Below are positions 1 to 9,068 of a DNA stretch of 64,000 nucleotides, piece by piece. Location of the stretch: assembly GCF_030063415.1 (NCBI RefSeq), contig NZ_JASITA010000011.1, forward strand, positions 62,001 through 126,000, in the 5' to 3' direction. Every line of letters begins with the position of its first letter. Within the stretch, counting starts at the first letter, position 1. Source of the DNA: Streptomyces sp. H27-C3 (GTDB lineage: Bacteria; Actinomycetota; Actinomycetes; Streptomycetales; Streptomycetaceae). The notes beneath the pieces were generated by a model. That model did no database searches, was not told where the DNA came from, and worked only from the letters and a program-made list of their open reading frames with translations. The translations under genes and the position numbers were made by a program.

Positions 1-1
1 C

Positions 2-748
2 ACCTTCTGCGAGAAGCCGATCGCACTGGACCTGGCGGGGACGCTGGGCGCGCTGCGCGAGGTGGACGCCGCGGGCAACGCGCTGCAGCTCGGTTTCATG
101 CGCCGCTTCGACGCGGGATACACCGCCGCGCGCGAGCTCGTACGCTCCGGCGGCCTCGGGCGGCTGCACACCGTGCGGGCGATGACGTCCGACCCGGCGC
201 CGCCGCCCGCCGCGTATCTGCCGCTGTCCGGTGGCCTCTACCGGGACTGTCTGGTTCACGACTTCGACATGCTGCGCTGGGTCACCGGCCGCGAGGTCGT
301 CGAGGTGTACGCCGTCGGATCCGACGCGGGACCCGCGATGTTCCGCGAGGCGGGCGACGTCGACACGGCCGCCGCGGTCCTCACTCTCGACGACGGCACG
401 CTCGCCACGGCCACCGCCACCCGCTGCAACGCGGCGGGCTACGACGTACGGATGGAGCTGGCCGGCGAGCTCGACCAGGTCTCGGTGGGCCTCGACGACC
501 GCACCCCGATCACCTCGACGGAGCCCAAGGGGCCGCCGGCCGCCGAGCGGCCGTGGCCCGGGTTCCTGGAGCGGTTCGCGTCGGCCTACGAGGCTGAGCT
601 GGACGCCTTCGTGCAGCTCGTCCGCGGCGAGATCGCCAACCCGTGCGACGGCACGGAGGCGCTGCACGCGCTGCGCATCGCGGAGGCCTGCGAGCTGTCC
701 CGGCGCGAGCGACGCCCGGTGCGGCTGGCGGAGATCCCCAGCTCATGA
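2..748 (+). CDS. Gfo/Idh/MocA-family NAD(P)-dependent oxidoreductase, 5' end outside window
   Basis: The reading frame is open from base 2 and enters with TFCEKPIAL, the EKP motif that closes the Rossmann NAD(P) domain in this family, so the dinucleotide-binding N-terminus lies upstream of the window. The rest is the alpha/beta substrate domain, including GGLYRDCLVHDFDMLRW, where the DCLVHDFDM stretch holds the usual catalytic His/Asp region of inositol-dehydrogenase-like enzymes. A GTG at 62 could be read as a start but lies inside the conserved fold and is not the true start. Likely role is oxidation of a polyol or sugar; substrate unknown. The stop codon overlaps the ATG of the broken hydrolase that follows (ATGA), so the two were once an operon. 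Confidence 0.85.
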   Translation, partial: TFCEKPIALDLAGTLGALREVDAAGNALQLGFMRRFDAGYTAARELVRSGGLGRLHTVRAMTSDPAPPPAAYLPLSGGLYRDCLVHDFDMLRWVTGREVVEVYAVGSDAGPAMFREAGDVDTAAAVLTLDDGTLATATATRCNAAGYDVRMELAGELDQVSVGLDDRTPITSTEPKGPPAAERPWPGFLERFASAYEAELDAFVQLVRGEIANPCDGTEALHALRIAEACELSRRERRPVRLAEIPSS

Positions 749-1256
749 CGGTGCGCGCGCAGGACGGTGTCGAGCTCTGGGCGAGCGCCGAGGGCGAGGG
801 CGAGCCGGTGCTCCTGTGCCACGGCGGGCCCGGCACGTGGGACACCCTGGACGACGTGGCCGGCCTGCTCGCGGGCCGGGCCGCCGTGCACCGCTGGGAC
901 CAGCGCGGCTGCGGGCGCTCGGAGTGGCGCGGCCCGACCTGGCCCTGAAGCACGCCGAGCGGATGGCCTTCCCCTGGCGCGGCGTCAACTTCGAGTGCAA
1001 CACGGCGATCAACGCCGAGACCAGGGCCCAGGACGTCCTGGGACTGCACACGCTGTGCGCCGGTCTGGACGTACCTGTGGCCATCGTGGACGGCGCCGAC
1101 GACCTGCGTCCTCGCACCTCGGTGGACTCCCTGGAGCGGGTCCTCCCCCGGGTGTCACGGGTGACACTCGCCGGGGCGGGCCATCTGCCGTGGGCCGAGG
1201 ACCCGGACGGGTTCGCCGCGGCGGCCCTGGATGTCCCTACGGCTCCCCCGCTGTGA
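745..1256 (+). pseudogene. alpha/beta hydrolase (prolyl aminopeptidase-like) with internal deletion and frameshift
   Basis: The ATG at 745 overlaps the stop of the upstream oxidoreductase. The first 65 codons carry the oxyanion-hole motif HGGPGTWD and the RWDQRGCGRS strand of proline iminopeptidase-type hydrolases. The frame then ends at 948, and the C-terminal part continues in another frame, with VPVAIVDGADD and the catalytic-His region AGHLPWAEDP, to 1256. The middle, which should hold the GxSxG nucleophile, is missing, so the product cannot be active. It is the first piece of a decayed stretch that runs to about 2.3 kb. Confidence 0.75.
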
Positions 1257-1335
1257 GCACCGTGCCCTGCGCGACCGCGCACAGCGACTCCGCTCCCGCC
1301 TCGTCCGTCACATAGAGGTCGCAGCGGCAGACGCG
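1237..1335 (-). pseudogene. C-terminal scrap of a hotdog-fold (PaaI-like) thioesterase
   Basis: On the minus strand the frame ending at the TAG at 1237-1239 reads CRCDLYVTDEAGAESLCAVA followed by QGTVL. This resembles the last two beta strands of PaaI-type acyl-CoA thioesterases. Only about 30 residues remain and they abut the P450 scrap. Assignment rests on a short match and is tentative. Confidence 0.4.
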
Positions 1336-1646
1336 GTCGGCGCGACGATCTGGTTGGACCACGCACGGAAGGTGTCCCGGTCGAGGTCGGGGACGCCGAG
1401 CAGTTCACAGATGACGGTCATGGGCAGCGGGAAGGCCGGCGCGTCGATGAGGTCCGCCGCGGTGTTCCCGTCGGCCGTCATCGCGTCGAGCAGCTCGTCG
1501 GTGATCCGCTGGACCTCCGGGCGCAGCGCCTCGACCTTGCGTGACGTGAACTCCCGCGCGACGAGCTTGCGCAGCCGCGTGTGGTGCGGCGGGTCCATCT
1601 CCAGCAGCAATCGCCGGACGGGCTGACAGGTTGCCGTATGCGGCAA
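1308..1646 (-). pseudogene. cytochrome P450 fragment (N-terminal/middle part)
   Basis: The segment MDPPHHTRLRKLVAREFT followed by VEALRPEVQRITDELLD and ICELLGVPDLDRDTFRAWSN is typical of bacterial P450s around helices C to G. The I-helix, the ExxR motif and the Cys haem-ligand loop are all absent, so this is a remnant of roughly 100 residues. The first residues of the open frame (MPHTATCQPV) do not look like P450 and probably derive from junction DNA. Confidence 0.75.
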
Positions 1647-1649
1647 TCT

Positions 1650-2270
1650 TCAAGCTGTCCGGCCCCTGCGGCGCTCCCCCTGGCCCGCCACCGACCGCCG
1701 CCCCCACATCGTCCCCGCCAGCACCAGCGCGCCGCCCAACAGCCCTACCACTCCCAGCCGCTCACCGCCGATCGCGATCCCGACCGTCGCCGCCCACAGC
1801 GGTTCCGTGCCGAGCAGCAGGCTGACCCGCGACGGCGAGGTGCGGCGCACCGCCCACATCTGCGCGAAGAAGGCGAACAGCGTGCAGAAGACGGAGAGGA
1901 ACACCAGCGCCGCCCACTCGCGTGGCCCGAACCCCGCCGCCACCGTCCAGGGCGCGGGACCGGTGCCGGGCGCGGCGGCCAGGACCGCGAACACGGCCAC
2001 CGCTCCGCCGAGTTGGACGGTGGTGAGCGGGAGCGCGTCCGCGCTCTGCACCGACTTGATCCGGGCCATGGCCAGGACGTGCACGGTACGGGCGAGCGCG
2101 GCCAGCAGCATCAGCAGGTCGCCGGACGAGGGTGTGGTGAACCCGCCGCCCTGCGTCAGGAGCACCACACCGGCCACCGAGAGCCCCGCCGCGCCGAGGA
2201 AGGCGCGCGGCGGCCACACCTTGCGTACCGCTGTGTGGAGACTTCGACGGCTCGCACGCGGAGCGGTCAC
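1650..2270 (-). pseudogene. EamA/DMT-family transporter, second half only
   Basis: About 200 residues with five or six membrane spans and the second EamA repeat, including FFAQMWAVRRTSPSRVSLLL and GTEPLWAATVG, a well conserved pattern of 10-TMS drug/metabolite exporters. The first EamA repeat is missing: the frame starts just upstream of VWPPRAFLGAAGLSVAGVVL, in the middle of the usual protein. Substrate cannot be inferred. It closes the decayed stretch that begins at 745. Confidence 0.7.
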
Positions 2271-2500
2271 CGTACCCGCGCATGATCGGCCCGGGAAAGA
2301 CCCGTCTCACTGGTCGGCCGGTGAGCGCGGGCGGCCCCCGCGGGCCCCACCCATGAGCGGGTTGTGAGTGACCGCCCTCCCCGAAACTCATCGGTGTCCG
2401 TTTGCCGCCAGCAGCGCCCACGCCCTGCCGCTTTCATTGAATTCGTAACCACCGCTTCGCAGATCTCCAGGTATTACGCGTTGAAGAAAGAGGTACGGAC

Positions 2501-3241
2501 ATGTCTTCACTGACCGGCAGGACCGCACTGGTGACGGGCGGCAGCCGCGGAATGGGCGCGGCCATCGCACTGCGGCTCGCCCAGGACGGCGCCGATGTGG
2601 CGATCACCTATGTGCGGGGCGAGGATGCCGCGCACGAAGTGGTCCAGAAGATCGAGGCGACGGGCCGGCGCGGGCTCGCTCTGCGGGCCGACGCGGCGGA
2701 CGCGGCGGCGGCCACGGCCGTCGTGGGCCGGGCCGCGGACGAGCTCGGGCGACTCGACATCCTGGTCAACAACGCCGGTGTCGGTGTACTGGGGCCGATC
2801 GGTTCACTCGCTCTCACGGATGTCGACAAGGTCCTGGACATCAATGTACGAGCCGTCTATCTCGCCTCGCAGGCCGCGGCGGGACGCCTGGAGCGCGGCG
2901 GGCGGATCATCTCGATCGGCAGCTGCATGGCTCAGCGTGTTCCGGGCCCCGGCGGGACGCTGTACGCGATGAGCAAGGCGGCGCTGACCGGATTGACCAA
3001 GGCGCTGGCGCGGGAGTTGGGCGAGCGCGGCATCACGGCGAATCTCGTACTCCCGGGTCCCATCGATACGGACATGAACCCGGCGGACGGGCCGTATGCC
3101 CAGTCGCAGAGCGAGCTGACGGCCCTGGGCCGCTTCGGCACCCCGGACGAAGTGGCTTCGATGGTGGCGTACTTGGCGAGTGACGACGCGCGCTACACGA
3201 CAGGCGCCGAGGTGCTGGTCGACGGCGGCCACGCGGCGTGA
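2501..3241 (+). CDS. SDR-family NAD(P)-dependent oxidoreductase (FabG-like)
   Basis: A 246-residue classical short-chain dehydrogenase. The nucleotide-binding motif is TGGSRGMG (residues 12-19), NNAG is at 90-93, and the catalytic residues are Ser141, Tyr155 and Lys159 (YAMSK). The C-terminal loop PGPIDTDMNP and the final GAEVLVDGG are standard. The start is an ATG 7-8 bases after a purine-rich ribosome-binding site (AAGAAAGAGG). It is monocistronic: a decayed EamA gene lies upstream in the opposite direction and a very strong palindromic terminator follows. It probably reduces a carbonyl with NAD(P)H; the substrate is unknown. Confidence 0.92.
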   Translation: MSSLTGRTALVTGGSRGMGAAIALRLAQDGADVAITYVRGEDAAHEVVQKIEATGRRGLALRADAADAAAATAVVGRAADELGRLDILVNNAGVGVLGPIGSLALTDVDKVLDINVRAVYLASQAAAGRLERGGRIISIGSCMAQRVPGPGGTLYAMSKAALTGLTKALARELGERGITANLVLPGPIDTDMNPADGPYAQSQSELTALGRFGTPDEVASMVAYLASDDARYTTGAEVLVDGGHAA

Positions 3242-3437
3242 CACACCCTGGCGGCACCCGCTGGCGGCGACTTCCTGCGGCCGGGTAGCGGGGGCGGCCC
3301 GCCCCTTCACGAGCTTGAACATGAGCTGAGGTCAAGCGGGTGCGAATCCGCGCGGGCCGCACCGGATCAGCCGCGGTGTCGCACGGTCGGTCTTGTCCGT
3401 ACGGGAACAGGGAGGGGACCTGCCTCCGAGGCGGCCC

Positions 3438-3499
3438 ACACACACCACGTGTGGTGCCCCCGGTTCGTACGAACCGGGGGCACCGCACGTGGTGTGTGT
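3438..3499. terminator. 62-bp near-perfect palindrome, bidirectional terminator
   Basis: Two 31-bp arms meet with no loop at GTAC (3467-3470). Only one position is mismatched (T at 3452 against the G opposite, still a wobble pair in RNA). It lies between the convergent SDR gene (stop 3241) and allantoicase gene (stop 3521), where a two-way terminator is expected. Confidence 0.75.
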
Positions 3500-3520
3500 A
3501 CGGGCCTGTGCGCCCGGTCG

Positions 3521-4654
3521 TCAGCCGCCCAACTCCTGGTGGCGGGCCGCCAAGCGGGCGGCGCCCTGCTCGGTCAGCGAGCCGAAGAGGCGGAGCCGGG
3601 AGATGCCGCCGTCCGGGAAGATGTCGATGCGGACCTCGCTCGCCGTCCGGGCCGAGGCCAGGACGAAGCGGTGGTTCGTGTCGGGCTGCAGACGGGTGCG
3701 CGGCAGGATCTCGGTCCAGCCCTCGGCCCCGGCAGAACCCGACTCGGCTCCGCCGTCGCGGACCGAAATGGCCGCCCAGCCCGCCGAGTTGCCCTTGAGA
3801 TACGCCGTGTCGATCTCGATCGCGCGGATCTCCGACTGCTCCACCAGCCGGTAGCGGATCCAGTCGTTGCCCTTGTCCCGACGGCGGCGCGTCTCCCAGC
3901 CGTCGTCCATCTTGTGGGAGCGGCCCGGCGAGATGGTGTTGGTCGGCGAGGAGTAGAAGCGGTCCGACGCGTCCTCGACCTGGCCACCGTTCTCCAGGGC
4001 GGCGAGATCGAACCTACCCAGGACAGCCAGCCACGCCGGATCCGGCACAACCTCGCCGTACACCCGCAGACGGGCGATGCCGCCGTCCGGGTGCTGATTG
4101 ACGCGCAGGTGCGTGAAGCGCTGCTCCACATCAACAGCGAAGCCGTTGGCCGCGTGCCCGCCAAGAGCCGTACGGGGAACGAGCGTTGTCCACTTCACGT
4201 CGGAGCCGGCCAGCCGCTCGGGCGACGGCGAGTCGGCGACCGAGGTCCCCTCGACCGAGACGGCCTGCGGGTAGTTGCCTCGGAAGTGGGCCGTGTCGAC
4301 GACGATGCCACGGATCACGCCGGGCGCGCCGAGGCGTACGAACGCCCAGTCGTGGTCCTCGTCCGTGGGGTGCGGCTGCTCGGCCGAGACCCCGCGGCGG
4401 CGGCGGGTCTCCCAGCCGTCCATGATCTTGCCCTTGTGCCCGAAGTGCTCGGGGTCGAAGTGGGCGGGGCCGGAGCGCAGCATGTTCTCGCGCTCGGCGA
4501 AGAACTCGTCGTTGGCGGCGATCACACCCGCGCCGAGCCGCCGGTCGGCGAGGTCGGTGAGATGGGTGAAGGGGAAGTCGGCGGTGCGGTAGTCGGCGTA
4601 CGGGTCGCCGCCCCCGTAGGGGTTCGCGTCGCCGGTGAACAGGGCTGTCGCCAC
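3521..4654 (-). CDS. alc: allantoicase
   Basis: A 377-residue protein made of the two tandem allantoicase repeats. Each repeat has the DGWETRRRR element (around residues 80-90 and again about 240-250), a DTAHFRGN/DTAYLKGN strand and a PDGGIxRLR strand. It hydrolyses allantoate to ureidoglycolate and urea in the cytoplasm. Its start lies 2 bp after the allantoinase stop, so the two are one transcript in pathway order. The gene order regulator-allantoinase-allantoicase, with palindromic operators in the shared promoter, points to control by AllR. Confidence 0.95.
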   Translation of the reverse strand: MATALFTGDANPYGGGDPYADYRTADFPFTHLTDLADRRLGAGVIAANDEFFAERENMLRSGPAHFDPEHFGHKGKIMDGWETRRRRGVSAEQPHPTDEDHDWAFVRLGAPGVIRGIVVDTAHFRGNYPQAVSVEGTSVADSPSPERLAGSDVKWTTLVPRTALGGHAANGFAVDVEQRFTHLRVNQHPDGGIARLRVYGEVVPDPAWLAVLGRFDLAALENGGQVEDASDRFYSSPTNTISPGRSHKMDDGWETRRRRDKGNDWIRYRLVEQSEIRAIEIDTAYLKGNSAGWAAISVRDGGAESGSAGAEGWTEILPRTRLQPDTNHRFVLASARTASEVRIDIFPDGGISRLRLFGSLTEQGAARLAARHQELGG

Positions 4655-4656
4655 GG

Positions 4657-5997
4657 TCAGTTGTTCCTTTCGAGCAGTAGGCCGGTGGGCTCGGCGAGGA
4701 CGCCGTTGTCTGCGATGCGTACGCCGCGCAGCCAGGTCGACTTCACGACGCCGTGCAGTGTCCTGCCGGCGTACGCCGTGACCTGGTTGCGGTGAAACAG
4801 CTCGGCGGGGTCCACCGTGAAGGTCTCTTCGGGCGCGAGCACCGCGAAGTCGGCGTCACGGCCGGCCTCGATGGCGCCCTTCTGTCCCAGGCCCGCGAGT
4901 GCGGCCGGCGCGGTCGACATCCAGCGGACGACGTCCTCGACCGTGCGTCCGCGCTTGCGGGCCTCGGTCCAGATGGCGGGCAGGCCCAGCTGGAGCGAGG
5001 AGATGCCGCCCCAGGCGGTGGCGAAGTCGGGGGTCTTGAGGTCAGTGGTGCACGGTGAGTGATCGGAGACGATGCAGTCGATCGTCCCGTCGATGAGGCC
5101 GTCCCACAGCGCGTCCTGGTTGGCGGCCTCACGGATCGGCGGGCAGCACTTGAACTCCGTTGCCCCGTCCGGGACTTCCTCGGCCGTGAGGGTGAGGAAG
5201 TGCGGACAGGACTCGACGGTGACACGTACGCCCTCGCGCTTGGCGGCGGCGATCAGCGGCAGCGCGTCCGACGACGACAGATGCAGGACGTGAACGCGGG
5301 CGCCGAGGCGCTTGGCGTGCGCGATCAGGCCCTCGATGGCGGTGTTCTCGGCATCCCGGGGCCGGGACGCCAGGAAGTCGGCATACGCCGGGCCGGTCTT
5401 CTGCGGTGCGCTATCCAGGTGGTGCGGGTCCTCGGCGTGCACGATCAGCAAGCCCCCGAAGCCGGAGATCTCCGCCATCGACCTGGCCAGCTGCTCCTGG
5501 TCGAGCTCGGGGAACTCCTCGACGCCCGAGGGCGACAGGAAGCACTTGAAGCCGAAGACCCCGGCGTCGTACAGCGGTCGCAGGTCCGACAGGTTGGACG
5601 GGATCGCGCCGCCCCAGAAGCCGACGTCGATGTGCGCCTTGCCGCGGGCCACCTCCTGCTTGGTGGCGAGGTGGTCGGGCGTCGTGGTCGGCGGGAGGGA
5701 ATTGAGCGGCATGTCGAGCAGCGTGGTGATGCCACCGGCCGCGGCGGCGCGCGTCGCGGTCCAGAAGCCCTCCCACGCGGTGCGGCCGGGATCGTTCACA
5801 TGGACGTGGGTGTCGACCAGGCCGGGGAGCAGCACGTCGTCCCCGAAGTCCTCCAGCCGGGCCCCGGCCGGCACCTCGGCGTCGTACGGCAGCACACCGA
5901 CGATCTTCCCGGCGGACACGGCGACGGATGCGGCGCGTGACCCCTCCGGGGTGATGACGCGCGTCGAGCGCAGTACCAGTTCCACGGCGTCGGACAC
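4657..5997 (-). CDS. allB: allantoinase
   Basis: A 446-residue cyclic amidohydrolase that opens allantoin to allantoate. It shows the binuclear metal site of the family: HVHVNDPG (His64, His66), the lysine expected to be carboxylated in [10 protein letters not shown] (Lys151), metal-binding histidines in [11 protein letters not shown] and HVLHLSSSD, and the catalytic Asp in IVSDHSPCT. The ATG at 5997 leads an operon with alc. The 300-bp divergent promoter region shared with allR contains one 17-bp and two 15-bp palindromes. The 17-bp site lies only 23-39 bp upstream of this start, where a bound protein would cover the promoter or the 5' end of the transcript. Confidence 0.95.
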   Translation of the reverse strand: MSDAVELVLRSTRVITPEGSRAASVAVSAGKIVGVLPYDAEVPAGARLEDFGDDVLLPGLVDTHVHVNDPGRTAWEGFWTATRAAAAGGITTLLDMPLNSLPPTTTPDHLATKQEVARGKAHIDVGFWGGAIPSNLSDLRPLYDAGVFGFKCFLSPSGVEEFPELDQEQLARSMAEISGFGGLLIVHAEDPHHLDSAPQKTGPAYADFLASRPRDAENTAIEGLIAHAKRLGARVHVLHLSSSDALPLIAAAKREGVRVTVESCPHFLTLTAEEVPDGATEFKCCPPIREAANQDALWDGLIDGTIDCIVSDHSPCTTDLKTPDFATAWGGISSLQLGLPAIWTEARKRGRTVEDVVRWMSTAPAALAGLGQKGAIEAGRDADFAVLAPEETFTVDPAELFHRNQVTAYAGRTLHGVVKSTWLRGVRIADNGVLAEPTGLLLERNN

Positions 5998-6019
5998 CCA
6001 TTACCTCACTTCAGCGGAA

Positions 6020-6036
6020 TTCAACGAACTGTTGAA
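6020..6036. promoter_or_regulatory. 17-bp palindromic operator, type II, upstream of allB
   Basis: TTCAACGAACTGTTGAA has perfect 6-bp arms (TTCAAC/GTTGAA) around 5 bases. The same pattern occurs upstream of aceB (12038), the urate oxidase operon (44079) and catalase (46830). The binding protein is not known from the sequence. Confidence 0.65.
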
Positions 6037-6100
6037 GAAGTCTTCACTCCGGACCTGGGTCCGTCAAGGCCCGGCCGAAGTGACGAGATCGCTTGGTCGA

Positions 6101-6136
6101 TTCCACAAAGTGGAAGTAGAATTTCGCTGTGCAGAA
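6101..6136. promoter_or_regulatory. paired 15-bp operators, type I, in the allB/allR divergent promoter
   Basis: TTCCACAAAGTGGAA (6101-6115) is a perfect palindrome and TTTCGCTGTGCAGAA (6122-6136) a degenerate copy. Their centres are 21 bp apart, two helical turns. The same spacing is found upstream of aceB, hyi and gcl. AllR, an IclR-family repressor known to control allantoin genes in Streptomyces coelicolor, is the natural candidate, including autoregulation. Confidence 0.65.
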
Positions 6137-6301
6137 GGTAGCTCTCCACAAGGCGCTCGCTCCAGAATCTCGGGAAGTGACGGCCGACACACGGACAAAC
6201 ACCCTCTGACCGGCAAGGACCTCTTGACGCCGACCGTGTCCTCCGCGCGGCCCGACCGATAGGCTGCTGCCTTGCCCGCCCGCCTCGAAAGGACCGTTGA
6301 C

Positions 6302-7099
6302 GTGCTGTCGTCCAACACCACCACCGACGCTTCCAAGCATGCCGCGCCCAGCGGTGGTGTTCAGTCCCTTGAGCGCGCCTTCGACCTGCTGGAGCGGATG
6401 GCAGACGCCGGCGGCGAGGTCGGACTGAGCGAGCTCTCCGCCAGCAGCGGCCTGCCGCTGCCCACGATCCACCGCCTGATGCGGACGCTGGTCGCCTGCG
6501 GTTACGTACGCCAGCAGTCGAACCGCCGCTACTCGCTCGGCCCGCGCCTGATCCGCCTCGGCGAGAGCGCGTCCCGGCTGCTCGGCACCTGGGCCCGCCC
6601 CTTCCTGGCGCGCCTGGTCGAGGAGACCGGCGAGACCGCGAACATGGCGCTGCTCGACGGCGACGAGATCGTTTACGTCGCGCAGGTGCCGTCCAAGCAC
6701 TCGATGCGAATGTTCACCGAGGTCGGCCGCCGGGTCCTGCCGCATTCCACGGGAGTCGGCAAGGCACTGCTCGCGCACACCCCGGCGGACGAGGTGCGGG
6801 CGCTGCTCGGGCGTACGGGGATGCCGGCGGCGACCGAGAAGACGATCACTACGCCCGAAGGCTTCCTGGAAGCGCTGGAGCATGTCCGCCGGGTCGGTTA
6901 CGCGGTGGACGACAACGAGCAGGAGATCGGGGTCCGGTGCCTGGCGGTATCGGTGCCCAACTCCCCCACCGCTGCGGCGATTTCCATCTCCGGGCCGGCG
7001 GGACGGGTGACGGAGTCCGCGACGGACAAGATCGTCCCGATCCTCCAGGAAGTCGCCCAGGAGCTCTCGGTGGTCCTGACGAACGCGGGCCACAACTAG
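6302..7099 (+). CDS. allR: IclR-family transcriptional regulator, AllR
   Basis: About 265 residues. The N-terminal winged helix-turn-helix (roughly residues 22-85) contains LSELSASSGLPLPTIHRLMR, and the C-terminal IclR effector domain contains RRVLPHSTGVGKALLAH and the YAVDDNEQEIGVRCLA loop that lines the ligand pocket. The chosen start is the GTG at 6302, preceded by GAAAGGA; a TTG at 6272 in the same frame has no such site. Divergent from allB-alc and next to paired palindromes, it matches the AllR repressor of allantoin and glyoxylate genes. Glyoxylate or allantoin-derived metabolites are likely effectors by analogy with AllR proteins; that is inference. Confidence 0.88.
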   Translation: MLSSNTTTDASKHAAPSGGVQSLERAFDLLERMADAGGEVGLSELSASSGLPLPTIHRLMRTLVACGYVRQQSNRRYSLGPRLIRLGESASRLLGTWARPFLARLVEETGETANMALLDGDEIVYVAQVPSKHSMRMFTEVGRRVLPHSTGVGKALLAHTPADEVRALLGRTGMPAATEKTITTPEGFLEALEHVRRVGYAVDDNEQEIGVRCLAVSVPNSPTAAAISISGPAGRVTESATDKIVPILQEVAQELSVVLTNAGHN

Positions 7100-7120
7100 C
7101 TGCCGCTGCGCGGCGCTTGA

Positions 7121-7141
7121 GGACACGCCCGAAGGGCGTCC
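7121..7141. terminator. hairpin between allR and the ABC transporter genes
   Basis: GGACACGCCC-GAA-GGGCGTCC forms a short GC-rich stem-loop just after the allR stop, followed by further GGGGCC/GGCCCC-type repeats up to 7180. It separates two convergent transcription units. Confidence 0.45.
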
Positions 7142-7216
7142 CGGGGTCCGGGGCCTGCCCCGGCTTCGGGAAGGGGCGGGTAGGGGAACAGCGCCGCAGG
7201 CAACCCCCACACCCCC

Positions 7217-7882
7217 CTACCCCAAACCCCCGTCCGCCATCGCCACCACCGCGTCCATCCTCCCCAGATGCGCCCGGTCATGCGTGACGAGCACCGTCGC
7301 CGTCCCCCGCTCCCGCGTCAGCGCGACCAGCAGGTCCAGCACCGCCGCTCCCCGCTCGTGGTCCAGCGCGCTGGTCGGCTCGTCGATCAGCAGCACGGCC
7401 GGGTCGTTCATCAGCGCCCGCGCGATGTTCACCCGCTGCCGCTGACCGCCGGACAGCTCGTGCGGGTGGCGGTCCGCCTTGTCGGCCAGGCCCACCGCGT
7501 CCAGCAGCTCCAGCGCCCGGCCGCGGGCGCCCCGCGGCGGCCGGCCGGACAAGTGAGCCATGACCTGCAGTTGCTCGGCGGATGTCAGAGACGGCAGCAA
7601 GTTGGGCTGCTGGAAGACGATGCCGATGCGCGCGCGCCGCAGCCGCGCCTTCTCCGCGCGGCTCAGGGTGCCCGTGTCCGTACCGTCGACGACGACACGG
7701 CCACGGTCCGCGGTGACCAGCGTGGCTGCGACCGCCAGCAGGCTGGACTTGCCGGATCCTGAGGGGCCGACCACCGCCGTCAGCGAACCGGCCGGCACAT
7801 CGAGGGTGACGTCGTCGAGGGCGGTCAGGCGGGCGTCGCCGTCGGGGTAGGTGAGGGTCACTTCGGACAGGGTCAGGCTCAT
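7217..7882 (-). CDS. ABC transporter ATP-binding protein (MacB/LolD type)
   Basis: 221 residues forming a single nucleotide-binding domain: Walker A GPSGSGKSS (39-47), a Q-loop in IVFQQPNLLPSLT, the signature LSGGQRQRVNIARA, Walker B VLLIDEPTSALD and the switch His in VLVTHD. The start ATG at 7882 overlaps the stop of the permease gene (ATGA), so it is co-translated with it. It drives export or lipoprotein-type transport by the adjacent FtsX-like permease. The downstream end lies against allR in convergent orientation. Confidence 0.9.
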   Translation of the reverse strand: MSLTLSEVTLTYPDGDARLTALDDVTLDVPAGSLTAVVGPSGSGKSSLLAVAATLVTADRGRVVVDGTDTGTLSRAEKARLRRARIGIVFQQPNLLPSLTSAEQLQVMAHLSGRPPRGARGRALELLDAVGLADKADRHPHELSGGQRQRVNIARALMNDPAVLLIDEPTSALDHERGAAVLDLLVALTRERGTATVLVTHDRAHLGRMDAVVAMADGGLG

Positions 7883-8958
7883 CGGGCGCTCCCGAGTGCG
7901 GTGAGGGGGTCCACGGCGGTGATGCGGCGGACGGACAGGGCCGCGCCGGCCGCGCCCAGCACGGCCATGACGGCGGCCGGGACGAGCAGCGTCGCCGGTT
8001 CGAGGACGAACGGAACGGCGCCTGCGGCCGACGCGCCGATCCCGGCGGCCAGCGCGGTGCCCATGGCCGTACCGGCGCACAGCATCAGCACCGCCTGTCC
8101 CAGCGCGTCGCGCAGGAGGTGGCCCGTGGAGGCTCCGAGCGCCTTGAGGACCGCGATGTCACCGCTGCGCTGAATCGTCCAGACCGTGAAGAACGCGCCG
8201 ACGACCAGCGCCGAGATCGCGAAGAGGAAGCCCCGCATCAGCTGGAGCGAGCCGTTCTCGGCCCGGTAGGAGGCGAGCGCGCCCAGTGAGTCCTCCAGCG
8301 TGCGGGTCTCCGTGCCCGCCGCCGCGTCGCCCGCCGCGAGATCCGTACCGCCCCCGGTGGTCAGCGCGACGACCGTGGCCTGCTCCTCCCGGGTCGTCCC
8401 GCTGTGCCCGAGCCGCTGCCAGTCGTCGAGCGTGGTCCACACCACGGGCGTGTGGCTGTAGGAGTCCTCCCCCGCCACCGCGGCGACCTCCGCCTCGACG
8501 TCCCCGATCCGGATCTTGTCGCCGGACCCGATGCCCAGGTCATCGGCCGCCCGCGCGGACAGCACGACCTGCCCGGAGCCGAAGTCCCGGCCCGGCGCGA
8601 GCCCCGAGTCCGGCTCGACGCCGAACGCGGCGACCGCGGCCGTGCGGTCGCCCGCCCCGGCATTGGCGGTACGGATACCGAGCGGCTCGGCGCCGGTGAC
8701 GCCGGGCTGCCGCGCCCACTTCGCCCAGACGCTCTCCGTCACCGAGGAGTTGGTGAACGACACCTCCTGACCCTCGGGCGGCGCGGCGAAGGCCAGCCGG
8801 TCGACGGGCAGCGAGGTGACGGCCGAGGTGTTGTCCCTGGCCAGCCCCGCCGTGAGGCCGGACAGCAAACCGACGAGCAGCGTGATCAGCACCACGACCG
8901 TACCCATCAGCGCGAACCGGCCCTTGGCGAACCGGAGATCTCTCCATGCGACAAACAT
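7879..8958 (-). CDS. ABC transporter permease, FtsX/MacB-like
   Basis: The likely start is the ATG at 8958 (MFVAWRDLRFAKGRF), giving about 359 residues; an in-frame ATG at 9015 adds 19 residues without homology. One transmembrane helix is followed by a large extracellular domain and then three C-terminal helices (around FLFAISALVVGAFFTVWTI, HLLRDALGQAVLML and LVPAAVMAVLGAAGAALSV), the FtsX layout. It works with the ATPase encoded directly downstream. A divergent sensor kinase/response regulator pair starts about 110 bp away, a common arrangement for envelope-stress or antibiotic-peptide exporters. Confidence 0.85.
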   Translation of the reverse strand: MFVAWRDLRFAKGRFALMGTVVVLITLLVGLLSGLTAGLARDNTSAVTSLPVDRLAFAAPPEGQEVSFTNSSVTESVWAKWARQPGVTGAEPLGIRTANAGAGDRTAAVAAFGVEPDSGLAPGRDFGSGQVVLSARAADDLGIGSGDKIRIGDVEAEVAAVAGEDSYSHTPVVWTTLDDWQRLGHSGTTREEQATVVALTTGGGTDLAAGDAAAGTETRTLEDSLGALASYRAENGSLQLMRGFLFAISALVVGAFFTVWTIQRSGDIAVLKALGASTGHLLRDALGQAVLMLCAGTAMGTALAAGIGASAAGAVPFVLEPATLLVPAAVMAVLGAAGAALSVRRITAVDPLTALGSAR

Positions 8959-9068
8959 GATCCCCAGCCTCTTCGCGCCCGCCCGGGAAAACATCGCGCC
9001 GGGGACCGCTCCCACCTCAACCTTTTGATTGACGGACCGGGCGCATCGGCCGTCTACGCTGGAGAACC

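Noticed and set aside
3449..4795. Long plus-strand open frame (448 codons) opposite allantoicase and allantoinase
   Set aside because: It is antisense to two well-conserved enzymes, has an Arg/Val/Gly-biased composition typical of GC-rich shadow frames and shows no recognisable domain.
7100..7216. Repeat or small RNA gene after allR
   Set aside because: GC-rich CCGGGG/CCCCGG segments are common intergenic sequence in this genus; only the first hairpin is credible as a terminator.
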